Shown here one piece after another: positions 63,752 through 64,000 of a stretch of DNA of 64,000 bases. Location of the stretch: assembly GCF_001522545.3 (NCBI RefSeq), contig NC_031776.1:33184709-33248708 (forward strand). Direction: 5' to 3'. This stretch comes from Parus major. Its lineage: Eukaryota; Chordata; Aves; Passeriformes; Paridae. Position 1 is the stretch's first letter. Each line of letters begins with the position of its first letter. The notes under the pieces were generated by a model, which was given only the letters and a program-made list of their open reading frames with translations, did not search any database and was not told the DNA's origin. The translations under genes were made by a program, and so were the position numbers.

Positions 63752-64000
63752 CTGTTGTCAGCAGCTTGAGTGATACGTTCAGAGTGCACGATCTGGTCTG
63801 GTGCATAGAGAATAAGATCTATTGAACATGATTCTGGCACCCCAGAGCTTGAAATTAAGATTCAAAAAACACACTGGCCTCCTTCCCAGGGCTGTGGGAT
63901 GTCAGTCCTGGCAGTCAGCACCATGGTCCCACTTCCTGGGACCCACGTTCCTTATTTCCACCTCAGAGAGGAGCGTATGTTCCCCTCCAAGGACTCAGGC

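Larger units (their letters stand above)
52553..64000. other. 5' flank of LRP1B, no gene seen
   Basis: About 11.4 kb of mostly AT-rich sequence upstream of the promoter. It contains microsatellites, poly-A runs, a GC-rich block (55385-55595), a CpG patch and a G-quadruplex-capable tract (58838-59022), and a small palindrome (63734-63751). Open frames are short and unrecognised. Known context: in human the region 5' of LRP1B is gene-poor, which fits. Confidence 0.55.

Noticed and set aside
1..64000. CRISPR arrays, rRNA or tRNA genes, intact transposons
   Set aside because: No spaced direct repeats, rRNA-like blocks, tRNA-like cloverleaf with conserved boxes, or intact transposase or reverse transcriptase frame was seen; the only mobile-element traces are short CR1 tails.

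Overview
This window looks like vertebrate, most likely bird, nuclear DNA. It is mostly AT-rich non-coding sequence with few repeats. The recognisable interspersed repeats are short pieces of CR1 LINEs, several ending in the avian-type 3' tail (copies of ATTCTATG/ATTCTGTG). There is one CpG island and no bacterial-style gene packing. Nearly all open frames are short, lack recognisable domains, and behave like chance ORFs.

Only one gene is supported: a first exon on the minus strand inside the CpG island at about 50.8-52.2 kb. It has an ATG at 51853, a 27-residue signal-peptide-like sequence, and a strong splice donor at 51771. Aligned without gaps to my recollection of the human LRP1B N-terminus, about 13 of 27 positions match, and the phase-1 splice junction also fits. 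I therefore call it LRP1B exon 1 (LDL-receptor-related protein 1B), an endocytic receptor gene known for very large introns. Under this reading, positions 1-51771 are the 5' part of intron 1, 51772-51853 is coding, the 5' UTR and core promoter run into a 95-base assembly gap (51964-52058), and the rest up to 64000 is 5' flank.

The most distinctive structure is a GC-rich minisatellite of 21 full copies of a 13/14-bp unit at 51378-51659, starting about 110 bp inside intron 1 from the exon 1 donor. Its exon-proximal end is a homogeneous block of 14-mers and its distal end is a mixed block with GTGCGG variants. It has no stop codon in any frame on the gene's sense strand, so a read-through of intron 1 would stay open for 263 codons from the exon 1 ATG.

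The remaining intron and flank hold five CR1 fragments, AT and ATT microsatellites, two 15-bp tandem duplications, several near-perfect palindromes (the best are a pair at 44103-44153), a CpG-retaining block at 3.3-3.7 kb, a GC-rich block at 55.4-55.6 kb, and a CpG and G-quadruplex cluster at 58.8-59.0 kb that could be regulatory. I found no rRNA, tRNA, CRISPR array, intact mobile element or second convincing gene. I see no clear evidence of a previously undescribed system; the promoter-proximal minisatellite is the best candidate for follow-up.
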